Source: an uncultured Planctomycetota bacterium (GTDB taxonomy: Bacteria; Planctomycetota; UBA1135; GCA-002686595). Taken from it: DNA of 64,000 nucleotides. Location of the stretch: the NCBI GenBank assembly GCA_903928115.1, contig CAIYPP010000001.1, positions 1-64,000 on the forward strand. Direction: 5' to 3'. Positions 25,323-33,968 of the stretch are shown here, piece after piece; position 1 is the first letter of the stretch; every line of letters begins with the position of its first letter. Below the pieces are notes generated by a model. That model made no database searches and was not told where the DNA came from. It was given only the letters and a program-made list of their open reading frames with translations. Both the position numbers and the translations under genes were made by a program.

Positions 25323-26075
25323 ATGAAGAACATCACCCTCGCCTCGATCGTGGCCGGTGCCGCTCTGGCCGCCGCCTTCACCCTCCCCTCCCAGCCCGTC
25401 CTCGGCACCCTCAAGGGGTCCGTGGTGCTCGCCGAGACCGGCAAGGTCGTGTTCGACGGTGAGAAGCCTGAGGTCAAGCCGCTCTCGATCGACGCCGCCA
25501 AGTCGGAAGGCTGCGGCACGGTCGACACGCAGGACCAGAGCCTGATCATCGGCGCGAACGGCGGCATCGCGAACGTCGTCGTGACGGTCGAGATCGCTGG
25601 CGCGACGGTCAAGGCGCCGGAGAAGCCGGTCGTGCTCGACCAGAAGACCTGCCGCTTCGAGCCGCACGTCGCCATCGTCCCGGTGGGCACGACGATCGAG
25701 TACAAGAACTCCGACTCGATCTCGCACAACGTGCACAGCTACCCCTCGAAGAACGAGGGCCTCAACAAGATGGTCGGTGCGGGTGCCTCCGAGACGCAGA
25801 AGCTCGACAAGGAAGACCGCATCGAGATCAAGTGCGACATCCACCCGTGGATGAACTCGTGGCTGATCGTGGCCAACACGAACCACTACGCGGTCTCCGG
25901 CGCCGATGGCACCTTCACGATCGCGGGCCTGCCGGCGGGCGAGCACAAGGCCAAGTTCTGGCACGAGAAGCTCGGCAAGGCCGAGGCCACCATCGTGGTC
26001 GACGCCGAGGGCAAGGTCGCTCCGGTCGAGGTCAAGATGAGCGCCGAGAAGAAGGGCGGCGGTCGCAAGCGCTAG
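25323..26075 (+). CDS. Exported cupredoxin-like protein with carboxypeptidase-regulatory-like domain
   Basis: Secreted protein of 250 aa with a clear signal peptide (residues 1-20). The central domain has a plastocyanin-like copper site: His in DSISHNVHSYP, then Cys, His and Met in IKCDIHPWMNSW. The following Ig-like stretch (YAVSGADGTFTIAGLPAGEHKAKFWH) matches carboxypeptidase-regulatory-like domains. It ends in a basic GGGRKR tail. Located 67 bases after the eight-haem cytochrome and followed by a terminator-like hairpin, it is probably the last gene of the respiratory operon and may be its soluble electron carrier. Copper binding is inferred from the residues. Confidence 0.8.
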   Translation: MKNITLASIVAGAALAAAFTLPSQPVLGTLKGSVVLAETGKVVFDGEKPEVKPLSIDAAKSEGCGTVDTQDQSLIIGANGGIANVVVTVEIAGATVKAPEKPVVLDQKTCRFEPHVAIVPVGTTIEYKNSDSISHNVHSYPSKNEGLNKMVGAGASETQKLDKEDRIEIKCDIHPWMNSWLIVANTNHYAVSGADGTFTIAGLPAGEHKAKFWHEKLGKAEATIVVDAEGKVAPVEVKMSAEKKGGGRKR

Positions 26076-26107
26076 TCGCGCGGCACCCCCAAACCTCGGA
26101 TTGCAGC

Positions 26108-26159
26108 GCGAGGCGCGCGGGCTCCCCTCGGGGCTCGGGCGCCTCGCTCAGTTTTCTTC
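26108..26159 (+). terminator. Terminator-like hairpin after the cupredoxin gene
   Basis: A 9-bp perfect stem (GCGAGGCGC at 26108-26116 with GCGCCTCGC at 26139-26147) around a GC-rich loop that can itself pair, followed by TCAGTTTTCTT. The T-run makes it plausible as a rho-independent terminator for the plus-strand operon. It abuts the stop codon of the small minus-strand gene. Confidence 0.5.
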
Positions 26160-26408
26160 GGGCTCCTCGAGCCATGGGCCGAGCAAGCGGGAGAGCGCCC
26201 TCAGCGACCGCTCTTCGCGCGCTTCCCGTTCGAGTCGTAGCGCGACGACATCGGCCCTCAGCGTCGCTTCGACGATCTCCACGATGTCCGCCCGCAGTCG
26301 CTCCGAGGCTCCGATCGAGCGCTCCATCAGTGGCAGCAGCCGCAGGGCGCGCCGCTCTGGAACGCCGTGACGCCGGGCGAGGTCGGCGAGCTGGGTGCGA
26401 GCGTCCAT
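26148..26408 (-). CDS. Small helical protein of unknown function
   Basis: Predicted 86-aa protein starting at ATG 26408 (MDARTQLADLARRHG). It is rich in Arg, Leu, Ala and Glu and is expected to be almost all helical. It has no transmembrane segment or recognisable motif. It follows the HDOD gene by 78 bases on the same strand and ends inside the terminator-like hairpin of the convergent cupredoxin gene. It may be real by position, but base composition alone could produce an open frame of this length. Confidence 0.4.
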   Translation of the reverse strand: MDARTQLADLARRHGVPERRALRLLPLMERSIGASERLRADIVEIVEATLRADVVALRLEREAREERSLRALSRLLGPWLEEPEEN

Positions 26409-26486
26409 GGGGCCACGCGGGAAGACTAGCCCGCGGCGCGCGGGCGGGTCGGCTCTTCCGCGCGATCCCAAGCAGAAGCTGGGCGC

Positions 26487-27332
26487 TCAGACCGTGATTT
26501 GGGGCCTCAAGGCCTCGGTGCGCTCGACCACCTCGGCAACGTCTTCCGGTCGCAGGCAGAGCAGGGCGCAGGCCTCTGGCGTGAACACCGCCCGCGCACC
26601 CTTGGCGTCGCCGCCCTCGAGGCGGTGCACCATCAGGTTGCCGAGCGCGACGAGGGCCAAGGTCGGAGACGCGAGGAGTCGTTCGCTCGGGCCATGGTGG
26701 TAGCGGCAGCACTCCGCGACGAGCCGCGGCAGGCCCCAGGAGGTGGCGATGAGCGCGCCCACTTCGCCGTGGTGGAAGCCGAAGCGAGCTTCCTCGGCGC
26801 GGAACTCGGGCACACCGCTCTGGCGTGCCTCGCGCATGCAGGCGAGGTAGGCGGCAGCGTCGTTCTCGAGGAGCAGCACCTTGCCGATGTCGTGCAAGAG
26901 TCCGACGACTTGGAACTCCTCCGGCGCGAGCTCGATCCGAGCGCGCGAGCGCGTCGCCAGCAGGCTGCAGGCGAGGCCGTCGAGGATCGAGTGGCGCCAC
27001 AACGCCTCGAGGTCGAAGTCCGACTGCCCGCGCAGGTGGTCGTACTGGCTGACCACGGCGGCCTGCATCGCGATGTCGCGCAGCATGCGCACGCCGAGCA
27101 CCGCAGACGCGTGCTCGGTGGACAGCACCTTCTCGCGCAAGCCGTAGCGTGCGGAGTTCGCGAGCCGCAGCACCTGCGCGGCGATCGGCGCGTCCTCCGC
27201 CACGGCCGCTCCGATCTCGCGCACGCCGACGTCCGGGTCATCGACGAGCGCGTTGATCTTGGCCACGACCTGCGGCAGCGTCGGCAGCGCGACGTGCTCA
27301 CGGATCAGGCGTTCGGCGGACGCGGTCGACAT
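26487..27332 (-). CDS. HDOD-domain signalling protein
   Basis: Soluble protein of 281 aa made almost entirely of one HDOD domain, a non-catalytic relative of HD phosphohydrolases found in bacterial signalling and cell-cycle control. The family opening LPTLPQVVAKINALVDDPDVGVREIG, the segment AQVLRLANSARYG and the core LLHDIGKVLLLEN followed by FGFHHGEVGALIATSWGLP are all visible. The ATG at 27332 is preferred because the upstream extension is Pro/Ala-rich and atypical. No receiver or EAL domain is fused, so its input and output are unknown. Confidence 0.85.
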   Translation of the reverse strand: MSTASAERLIREHVALPTLPQVVAKINALVDDPDVGVREIGAAVAEDAPIAAQVLRLANSARYGLREKVLSTEHASAVLGVRMLRDIAMQAAVVSQYDHLRGQSDFDLEALWRHSILDGLACSLLATRSRARIELAPEEFQVVGLLHDIGKVLLLENDAAAYLACMREARQSGVPEFRAEEARFGFHHGEVGALIATSWGLPRLVAECCRYHHGPSERLLASPTLALVALGNLMVHRLEGGDAKGARAVFTPEACALLCLRPEDVAEVVERTEALRPQITV

Positions 27333-27544
27333 GCGCTGGGAGGCGGTGGGGGAAAGGGCACAGGCGGGGGATGGAACCCCGCAACCCGCGTCCTTTCGGC
27401 CGCGCGCGGGGGCATTTCTTGAGGGCAAGTGCTCGACGGCGCAGCTTCCCGCCGCCGTCCGTCAAGAACGGTCCTTCGCGCGGCCGATCCACGCGTCGGG
27501 CGCAACCCTCTTCGCGCCTCACGTTCCCGACCGGAGCGCTTCCC

Positions 27545-28144
27545 ATGCATGTCCACAAATTCCTCGCCGCAGGGCTTATCTGCGGCGGCGCCGCGCTGGC
27601 GCTCCACTTCCGTGCCTCCCCTGTCTCGACCGTCGAGGCGGGCACCGCCGTGCGCCTCGAACTCGAGGAGCTCGCGCGCCGCGCCGCGCTCATCGTCGAA
27701 GGCCGCGTGATCGCCACGCGCGCGTTCCGAGACACGCGTGGCGAGGTGCGCACCGAGGTCACGCTGAGCGTCGACGAGACGTTCGCGGGAGAGCCCTTCG
27801 GCACTCGACGTTTCGAGCTGCCCGGCGGCGTGCTCGCCGACGGCTCGGGCACGCTGATCGCAGGGATGCCGAGCGTCTCGCTCGGAGAGGACGCGCTGTA
27901 CTTCCTCACCGGCGAGAGCGCGAGCGGACTGCGCATGCCGGTCGGCCTCGCGCAGGGCAAGTTCCGCCTTGTGCGCGATGAGCAGGGGCGCCTCGGTCTG
28001 CTGCGCGATGCGGCGGAGCTGACGCTGCTCGATCCGCGCACCGGCGCGGGAGCGCCCGCTCCTCTGCCGGTGGTCCTCGATCACGCGCTCGTCGTCACAC
28101 GCATTCGTGCGGCACGCGGCCAGACTCAGGAGCAAGCGCGATGA
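27545..28144 (+). CDS. Exported protein of unknown function preceding a metalloprotease
   Basis: Protein of 199 aa with a short signal sequence (MHVHKFLAAGLICGGAALALHF). The mature part has alternating beta-strand patterns (AALIVEGRVIATRAFRDTRGEVRTEVTLSVDETFAG), typical of a small secreted domain seen beside matrixin-like genes. No catalytic residues stand out. Its stop codon overlaps the start of the metalloprotease gene (ATGA at 28141), so the two are translationally coupled and probably work together, perhaps as inhibitor, chaperone or partner. That relation is inference from coupling only. Confidence 0.6.
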   Translation: MHVHKFLAAGLICGGAALALHFRASPVSTVEAGTAVRLELEELARRAALIVEGRVIATRAFRDTRGEVRTEVTLSVDETFAGEPFGTRRFELPGGVLADGSGTLIAGMPSVSLGEDALYFLTGESASGLRMPVGLAQGKFRLVRDEQGRLGLLRDAAELTLLDPRTGAGAPAPLPVVLDHALVVTRIRAARGQTQEQAR

Positions 28145-30366
28145 AGCTGCGCCATGGAGTCTTCGCGAGCCTCGCGGCCGCGCTCGTCGTCGGCGTCGCG
28201 TCCACACACGTGCGCCTGCGCAACCCCTCGAATGGCGCGGAGCTCTTCTGGGAGACGCCGTCGTCGATCGGCATCGTGATCAGCTCGCTTGGCTCCGACG
28301 ATCTGTCTCCCGGTGAGCACGAGCCCGCGCTGCGCCTTGCGATCGAGGCTTGGAATCGCGCCAGCGGGACAACCGCGCAGCTCGTCGAGAACACCGCGAG
28401 CGGTGCGCGCACTCGCACGGATTGGCAGACCGACTCGCTGCATCTGATCTACTTCGACGAGACCAACTCCTCGGGCTACTTTCCGCAGGGCTCGGCGACG
28501 GTGGCGATCACACCCGTGCAGTTCTTCTCGAACGGTCGCATCGCGGACGCGGACATTCTCTTCAACGGCGCGGGTCATACGTTCACTACGAGCGGCGAGC
28601 TCGGCGCGTTCGACGTGCAGGACGTTGCGGCGCACGAGCTGGGTCACTTGCTCGGGCTCGACCACAGCGGCGTCGCAGGCGGAACGATGTACCCGTACGT
28701 GAGCACGAACATCATCGGGCATCGCAGCCTCGCGCAGGACGACGAGAGCGGCGTGCGCACGAACGCGCCGGATGCCGCCGCGCCGACGAGCACGATCACG
28801 GGCACGGTGCGGCGTCAGGCGGACCTTGCCGTCGTCGCTGGGGCTCACGTCGTCGCGCGCGACGCGGAGGGGCGCAACGTCGGGGCGACGCTCTCCAACA
28901 CGGATGGCTCGTTCGCGCTGCGCGGACTCGACGGCGGAGATTACTCGCTCTTCGCGACACCGCTCGATGCGCCGGTCTCGGCCGGAAACATGGGCGGTGG
29001 ACGCGTGATCCAGACGAACTTCCAGCCGCTCGACGCGCTCGCCGTCAGCGTCGGGACGGGCTCCAGTGCCTCGGTCGGGGACCTATGGGTCGGCGCGGAC
29101 TCACCCGTTTCGCTCGGGCGCAGCTACGACGACTTCCCGCTGCGCGCTGTGCGCGGCAGCGCGAGCGCGCACGTCCTGCACGGTGCGAGCTTCGGCTCGT
29201 CCGCATCGCTCGCGAGCAGCGATCCTTCGGTCACGCTCTCGAACATCTCGTGGAGCGGGACCAACACCGTCAGTTTCGTGGTCCACGTGCCCGCTGACGA
29301 GCCGCTCGGCCATGTCGACTTGGAGCTCCGCAACGGCGGCTTCTCGCTGCTCGCTGGGGCGATCGAGATCACTCCCGCGGATCCTGTCATCGACACCGTG
29401 TCGCCTGCGCAAGGTGCGCTCGCGGGCGGAACGGCGCTCGTGCTCGGCGGGAGCGGCTTCCGGCCGGGCGCTGCGGTCGTGATCGGAGACGAGCTCTACC
29501 TCGATGGCGCGGTCGGGGGCTGCACCGTCGTCGATGCTTCCACCATCACGCTGGTGACGAGGGCGACGGTTCATTCCGGTCCGCGCGACGTCGTCGTGAT
29601 CGACGAGAGCGGCGTGGAGGGACGGGCGAGCGCGGGATTCGCGTTCGTCGACGCTCCGCAGATCGACGGCGTGTTCCCGACCGCGGGCAGCGACATGGGC
29701 GGCACGGTCGTGAAGCTCCGTGGTGCGGGGCTCATCGCACCGCTCATCGTTCGCATCGACGGGGTCGTGCAACGCGACGTCGAGATCCTGAGCAGCGGCC
29801 TGCTGCGCTTCGTCACGGAGCCCGGCTTTGCCGGAGGCCCGGCGGTGCTCGAGGTCGAGGACGGCGATGGCGACGTCGCTTCCGCGGCGTTCGTCTACGT
29901 TCCGCAGGCCGACCCCGTGATCGCGTCGCTCTCACCATCGAGCGGGCCTAGCGCCGGTGGGACGGCGTTCTCCCTACATGGCGCCAGCCTGCCCTCCGAT
30001 GCGGTGATTCTCTTCGGTGCCGATCCTGACACCGGAGCGGGCGGCACGCCGGCCGTGGGGGTCACCTGGGTCGACGCGCAGACCCTGCTTGCGGTCAGCC
30101 CGTCGGGGCCTGCAGGCGACGCGACGATCACGGTGCAGGATCCGAGCACGGGTCAGGCCTCGGTGCTCACGGCGGGGTTCACCTTCGAGCTCGGCAGCGT
30201 GGACAGCGGTGGGGGCGGTGGCGGCGGCGGCGGTGGTGGCTGCGGCAGCGTCGTCGGCGCACCGCCGATGGACTGGGGCCAGCGACTGTCGGCGGCGGGC
30301 TGGATCCCGGCACTGGCGCTCTTGCTCGCGCTCGCGCAGGCACGGCGCCGCGGCGCCAACGCGTGA
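28141..30366 (+). CDS. Secreted matrixin-type metalloprotease with TIG domains and a C-terminal sorting tag
   Basis: Surface or secreted protein of 741 aa. After a signal peptide comes a metzincin catalytic domain with HELGHLLGLDH (zinc ligands His165, His169, His175; base Glu166) and a Met-turn at Met183, as in M10A matrixins. A carboxypeptidase-regulatory-like domain (about 220-275) and three IPT/TIG domains follow, each opening with the pattern P-I-S-P-x-x-G-x-x-x-G-G-T (near residues 415, 500 and 595). The C-terminus is a run of eleven Gly, then Cys-Gly, a hydrophobic helix and RRRGANA. This resembles the tripartite sorting tags of rhombosortase/exosortase-type systems. Expected to cleave proteins outside the cell. 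Confidence 0.85.
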   Translation: MKLRHGVFASLAAALVVGVASTHVRLRNPSNGAELFWETPSSIGIVISSLGSDDLSPGEHEPALRLAIEAWNRASGTTAQLVENTASGARTRTDWQTDSLHLIYFDETNSSGYFPQGSATVAITPVQFFSNGRIADADILFNGAGHTFTTSGELGAFDVQDVAAHELGHLLGLDHSGVAGGTMYPYVSTNIIGHRSLAQDDESGVRTNAPDAAAPTSTITGTVRRQADLAVVAGAHVVARDAEGRNVGATLSNTDGSFALRGLDGGDYSLFATPLDAPVSAGNMGGGRVIQTNFQPLDALAVSVGTGSSASVGDLWVGADSPVSLGRSYDDFPLRAVRGSASAHVLHGASFGSSASLASSDPSVTLSNISWSGTNTVSFVVHVPADEPLGHVDLELRNGGFSLLAGAIEITPADPVIDTVSPAQGALAGGTALVLGGSGFRPGAAVVIGDELYLDGAVGGCTVVDASTITLVTRATVHSGPRDVVVIDESGVEGRASAGFAFVDAPQIDGVFPTAGSDMGGTVVKLRGAGLIAPLIVRIDGVVQRDVEILSSGLLRFVTEPGFAGGPAVLEVEDGDGDVASAAFVYVPQADPVIASLSPSSGPSAGGTAFSLHGASLPSDAVILFGADPDTGAGGTPAVGVTWVDAQTLLAVSPSGPAGDATITVQDPSTGQASVLTAGFTFELGSVDSGGGGGGGGGGGCGSVVGAPPMDWGQRLSAAGWIPALALLLALAQARRRGANA

Positions 30367-30433
30367 AGCGCTCGGCGTCGCGTCGCACGCCTAGTGCGAC
30401 GTGCTGCCCGCGGAACTAAGCTCGACGTGCGTC

Positions 30434-32179
30434 ATGAGTGAAGTCCGACGCCCTCGACCGCTCGTGCTCATCGCGCTGTGCGCGCTCGTGCTCGCGGGCT
30501 TCGCGCTGCGCTGGCTCGGCGTCGGCTGGGGACTTCCGCACCAGACCTACCGCGACGGCATGGTGATCTCGACGCAGGTCGAGTACCTGCGCGAGATGCC
30601 GGAGGATCCGACGGCGAACGAGTTCTGGGGCTACTACCCGCACCTGATGCCGCGCCTGATCTTGCTGGCGCCCGACGATTGGGTTGGGGAGCCGCGCGAG
30701 CCGCTCGAGCTCGAAGGACACCTCGCGCGTGCTTCCGAGCCGTGGCTCATGGCGCGCAAGCTCTCGGTTCTCTTGTCGTTGCTCGCGATTCCGGGCGCAT
30801 TCTTCCTCGCGCGACGCTTCGTGAGCGACGGCTGGGCGCTCTTCGCCGCGGCGCTCGTGACGTTCTCGATCTTCCACCTGTCGTTCGCGCAACAGGAGAA
30901 GCCTCACGGACCGGTGAGCGGCACCGTCGTGCTGGCGGTGCTGGCGGCCATGGCACTCGCACGCAAGCCCGGAGCATGGACTTGGATCGTCGCGACAGCG
31001 GCGATGGCACTTGCGCTCGCGACGGCTGTGAACGGTGCCTTCGCGCTCGTCTCCGCCGCAGCAGCGTTGTTTGCGATGTTCCTCGGGCGTTCCGAGCGAG
31101 GCGGCCTGTGGAAGTTGAACGCGCGCGCGATCGTTCCGACGCTCTTGGTGCTCGCCGCGACCGTGCGCTTCTTCTATCCGTTCCTCTTCGGGGGCGGAGA
31201 GAAGGAGAAGCTCGGAGACCATGCGTTGAATGTCGGCAATCACCCGCTGATGCTCGACAAGCTCAACTTCGCGGGCTCGAAGAACATGTTCCTCACGCTG
31301 TACTTGTACGAGCCGGTCGTGCTCGCGCTCGGATTCGTGGGGGTCGCGGTGTTCGTTGGGCGGCGATGGTTCCGGGCGCCAGTCGACCTCGAGCGTCGTC
31401 GAGACTTCGCAGTGATCGTGCCCTTCGTCGTGGTCTACGGAGTCTTCGTGTGCGCCTACGAAGACGCGTTCGATCGCTTCTTGATGCCGCTCTATCCCTT
31501 CTTGGCAGCACTCGCTGCTTACGCTGCGGCGGCACTCGCGTCGAAGCTCCGCTCGAGGGCCGCGGTAACCGCTCTCGTGGCTCTGCTGCTCATCGAGCCT
31601 GCCGCTGCAACGGTGCAGCTCGCTCGCGTGCGCGCGACGCCGGATACTCAGACCCAAGTTGCGGAGTGGATTCGCGCGAACGTGCGCCCCGAAGAGCGCG
31701 TCGTCGTTCTGCCGTACATCGACCTCCCGCTCTTCTACAGCGAGGCCGCCGTCGCGGAGAGCCCGGATGCGAGCGAGGTGCTCACGTGGATGGCGTACCA
31801 AGCACGCCTCGATGCGAAGTGGAAGCTCGGGCCGTCGTTCACCGTGCTTCCGCCGCGCGGCGTGAAGCAGGAGTTCGCCCAGCTCGGAGACGCGCCGCTC
31901 GCGGCGATTCGAGAGCGCGGCGCGAACTATGTGGTCATCCAAGCCTTCGGCGAGCGCTATCGCTACAAGGTGCTGCTCCGGCTGCTCGAAGAGCTCCGTG
32001 AGAGCGCCGAGCGTGTGTTCGTCGCGGCGCCCCGCGCAGACGGCCAAGACTCTGGCCGCGTCTGGATCCGCGAGAAGATGACCTTGAATCAACTCCCGAC
32101 TTGGCTGCGGGTGTTCCAAGACCGCAGCATGGGGACCGTGCTGGAGATCTACCGCGTCCCGAAGGAGTCCGCGCGATGA
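30434..32179 (+). CDS. GT39-like membrane glycosyltransferase, first of a tandem pair
   Basis: Polytopic membrane protein of 581 aa resembling dolichyl/undecaprenyl-phosphate-sugar transferases (GT39, PMT_2). The first helix leads into GLPHQTYRDGMVIST, then NEFWGYYPHLMPRL. About eleven hydrophobic segments follow, and a soluble C-terminal part begins near residue 400 (ATPDTQTQVAEWIRANVRPEERVVVLPYIDLPLF). The ATG at 30434 begins the protein proper. The stop overlaps the start of its paralogue (ATGA at 32176). The acceptor is probably a surface glycan or protein, which cannot be identified here. Confidence 0.72.
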   Translation: MSEVRRPRPLVLIALCALVLAGFALRWLGVGWGLPHQTYRDGMVISTQVEYLREMPEDPTANEFWGYYPHLMPRLILLAPDDWVGEPREPLELEGHLARASEPWLMARKLSVLLSLLAIPGAFFLARRFVSDGWALFAAALVTFSIFHLSFAQQEKPHGPVSGTVVLAVLAAMALARKPGAWTWIVATAAMALALATAVNGAFALVSAAAALFAMFLGRSERGGLWKLNARAIVPTLLVLAATVRFFYPFLFGGGEKEKLGDHALNVGNHPLMLDKLNFAGSKNMFLTLYLYEPVVLALGFVGVAVFVGRRWFRAPVDLERRRDFAVIVPFVVVYGVFVCAYEDAFDRFLMPLYPFLAALAAYAAAALASKLRSRAAVTALVALLLIEPAAATVQLARVRATPDTQTQVAEWIRANVRPEERVVVLPYIDLPLFYSEAAVAESPDASEVLTWMAYQARLDAKWKLGPSFTVLPPRGVKQEFAQLGDAPLAAIRERGANYVVIQAFGERYRYKVLLRLLEELRESAERVFVAAPRADGQDSGRVWIREKMTLNQLPTWLRVFQDRSMGTVLEIYRVPKESAR

Positions 32180-33942
32180 GCGAGACGAAGTCCCGCTGGA
32201 TGGCTGCGCTCGCGCTCGTCGGCATCGTGCTCGGCGCGCTCGCGCTGCGTCTTCACGGCATCGGATTCGGCCTGCCGCACATGACGTATCGCGACGGCAT
32301 GGTGATCTACACGCAGGTGAAGGAGATCCGTACGGGCGATGCCGAGCTGCGCAAGGACGAGTTCTGGGGTTACTACCCGCACGTCACGTCGCACTTCGCA
32401 GCGTTGTTCGACGATGCCGATCTCGCGTCGCTGGTCGCGCCGCTCGATGTGGACGGGCACGTGGCTCGTGCGGCACAGCCGTGGATCTCTCTGCGACGCT
32501 CGTCCGTGCTTTTGTCGCTGCTCACGGTCGTCGGCGCCTACTGGATCGCGCGGCGCTTCATGGGGCGAGGCGGATCGCTGCTCGCCGCAGCCTTCGCGGC
32601 GACGAGCCTCCTGCATCTGTCGTTCTCCCAACAAGAAAAGCCGCACGGCCCCGTCAGCGGCACCGTCGCCCTCGCGCTCGCTGCCGCGCTTTGGCTCGCG
32701 GCCAAGCCTTCGCAGGTTCGAATGTGGCTCGCGGTGGCTGCCGCAGCGATCGCCGCATGCACCTTGCAGAGCGGGGGAATCGTTCTCGGTGGGCTCGGCG
32801 TGCTTTGGCTGTATTGGTGCTTCGAGCGACCGTTGCCCAAGGCGCGCCTGATCCTCGCGCCGCTGTGCGTCGCGCTCCTCGGCGCCCTCGCCGTGCGCTA
32901 CTTCTATCCGTTCCACTTCATCGAGACCGGCGCCGCCGTGCCGGAGCACGAGCTCGAAGGCTCGAATCAAGAAGCAGTCCTCGACCTCGCGGGGCACCCG
33001 TTCTTTCTGCGGCCCAAGTTCACGGGCGGCAAGGTCGTGCTCTCGACACTCGTCAACTACGACCCGAGCCTCTTGCTGTTCGGGCTGATCGGCGTCGGGT
33101 TCTTCGTCGCAGATCGCGTGCGTCGCCTGCCGCACGATTCTGAGCGCCGTCGCGCGCTCGCGGTCGTGCTCGGTGCGATCTTGCCGTTCCTGCTGATCCT
33201 CATTTCGTACGACGCCAAGGTGACGTTCGAGCGCTTCCTCATGCCGATGGTCGCGTGCTTCGCATGCCTCGCAGCCTACGGCGTTTCTCGCGTTGGACAG
33301 GCGTTGCCGCAGAGCTTGCGACGTGTGCCGATTCTCGCCGCGCTCGGTGTGCTCGCGGTGCTTCCCGCGACTGCGGCGGCGTGGAAGCTCACCGCAGTAC
33401 GCGCGGCACCGGACACTTGGACGCAGGTCGCGCACTGGATCCGCGCCCACGTCGATCCTGAGGCGAAGATCTACACGGTTCCCTACATCGATGTGCCGCT
33501 CTTCAAGGATTTGGCGTCGCTGCGCGAGTCGGGGCGCACGGAGGAGATCAACTACTGGGCGCGCTACGCGCGCGAAATTCCCGAGAGCATGCGGACCGGG
33601 CCGAGCTATCGCCTCGTGATTCCGAAGTCGCCCCAGCGGGCGCAGGAAGAGCTCGGCGCGGATCCGATCGGCCATCTGCGCAGCCTCGGCGCGGACTACG
33701 TGGTCGTACAGGCTGCCGCCGAGGATTCCCGCAACGTCTTGCTCGCGAAGATTCGCAAGCAGCTCGCCTCGGAGGAGGAGCTCGTGTTCCGAACCTCGCC
33801 GATCGGCGATCCTGCCACGGGGCGGGGACAGTTTGCTTTGCGCTACACGCAGGAGCTCGGCGTCAAGCCCTTGGCGCTGCGGGTTTTTGAGGCCAATGCC
33901 TACGGAAACACGATCGAGGTGTATCGCCTGCGCCGCCCCTGA
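32176..33942 (+). CDS. GT39-like membrane glycosyltransferase, second of a tandem pair
   Basis: Paralogue (588 aa) of the preceding gene with the same layout: GLPHMTYRDGMVIYTQ, DEFWGYYPHVTSHF, SFSQQEKPHGPVSGTVAL and a C-terminal domain beginning APDTWTQVAHWIRAHV. Shared blocks keep their order and spacing, so the pair arose by tandem duplication and then diverged widely outside these blocks. The ATG at 32176 overlaps the upstream stop by 4 bases, implying coupled translation and perhaps a heteromeric or sequential role. Function beyond the membrane glycosyltransferase fold is not assignable. Confidence 0.72.
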   Translation: MSETKSRWMAALALVGIVLGALALRLHGIGFGLPHMTYRDGMVIYTQVKEIRTGDAELRKDEFWGYYPHVTSHFAALFDDADLASLVAPLDVDGHVARAAQPWISLRRSSVLLSLLTVVGAYWIARRFMGRGGSLLAAAFAATSLLHLSFSQQEKPHGPVSGTVALALAAALWLAAKPSQVRMWLAVAAAAIAACTLQSGGIVLGGLGVLWLYWCFERPLPKARLILAPLCVALLGALAVRYFYPFHFIETGAAVPEHELEGSNQEAVLDLAGHPFFLRPKFTGGKVVLSTLVNYDPSLLLFGLIGVGFFVADRVRRLPHDSERRRALAVVLGAILPFLLILISYDAKVTFERFLMPMVACFACLAAYGVSRVGQALPQSLRRVPILAALGVLAVLPATAAAWKLTAVRAAPDTWTQVAHWIRAHVDPEAKIYTVPYIDVPLFKDLASLRESGRTEEINYWARYAREIPESMRTGPSYRLVIPKSPQRAQEELGADPIGHLRSLGADYVVVQAAAEDSRNVLLAKIRKQLASEEELVFRTSPIGDPATGRGQFALRYTQELGVKPLALRVFEANAYGNTIEVYRLRRP

Positions 33943-33968
33943 GGCCGATTCGCTAACCTCTGCGCAGC

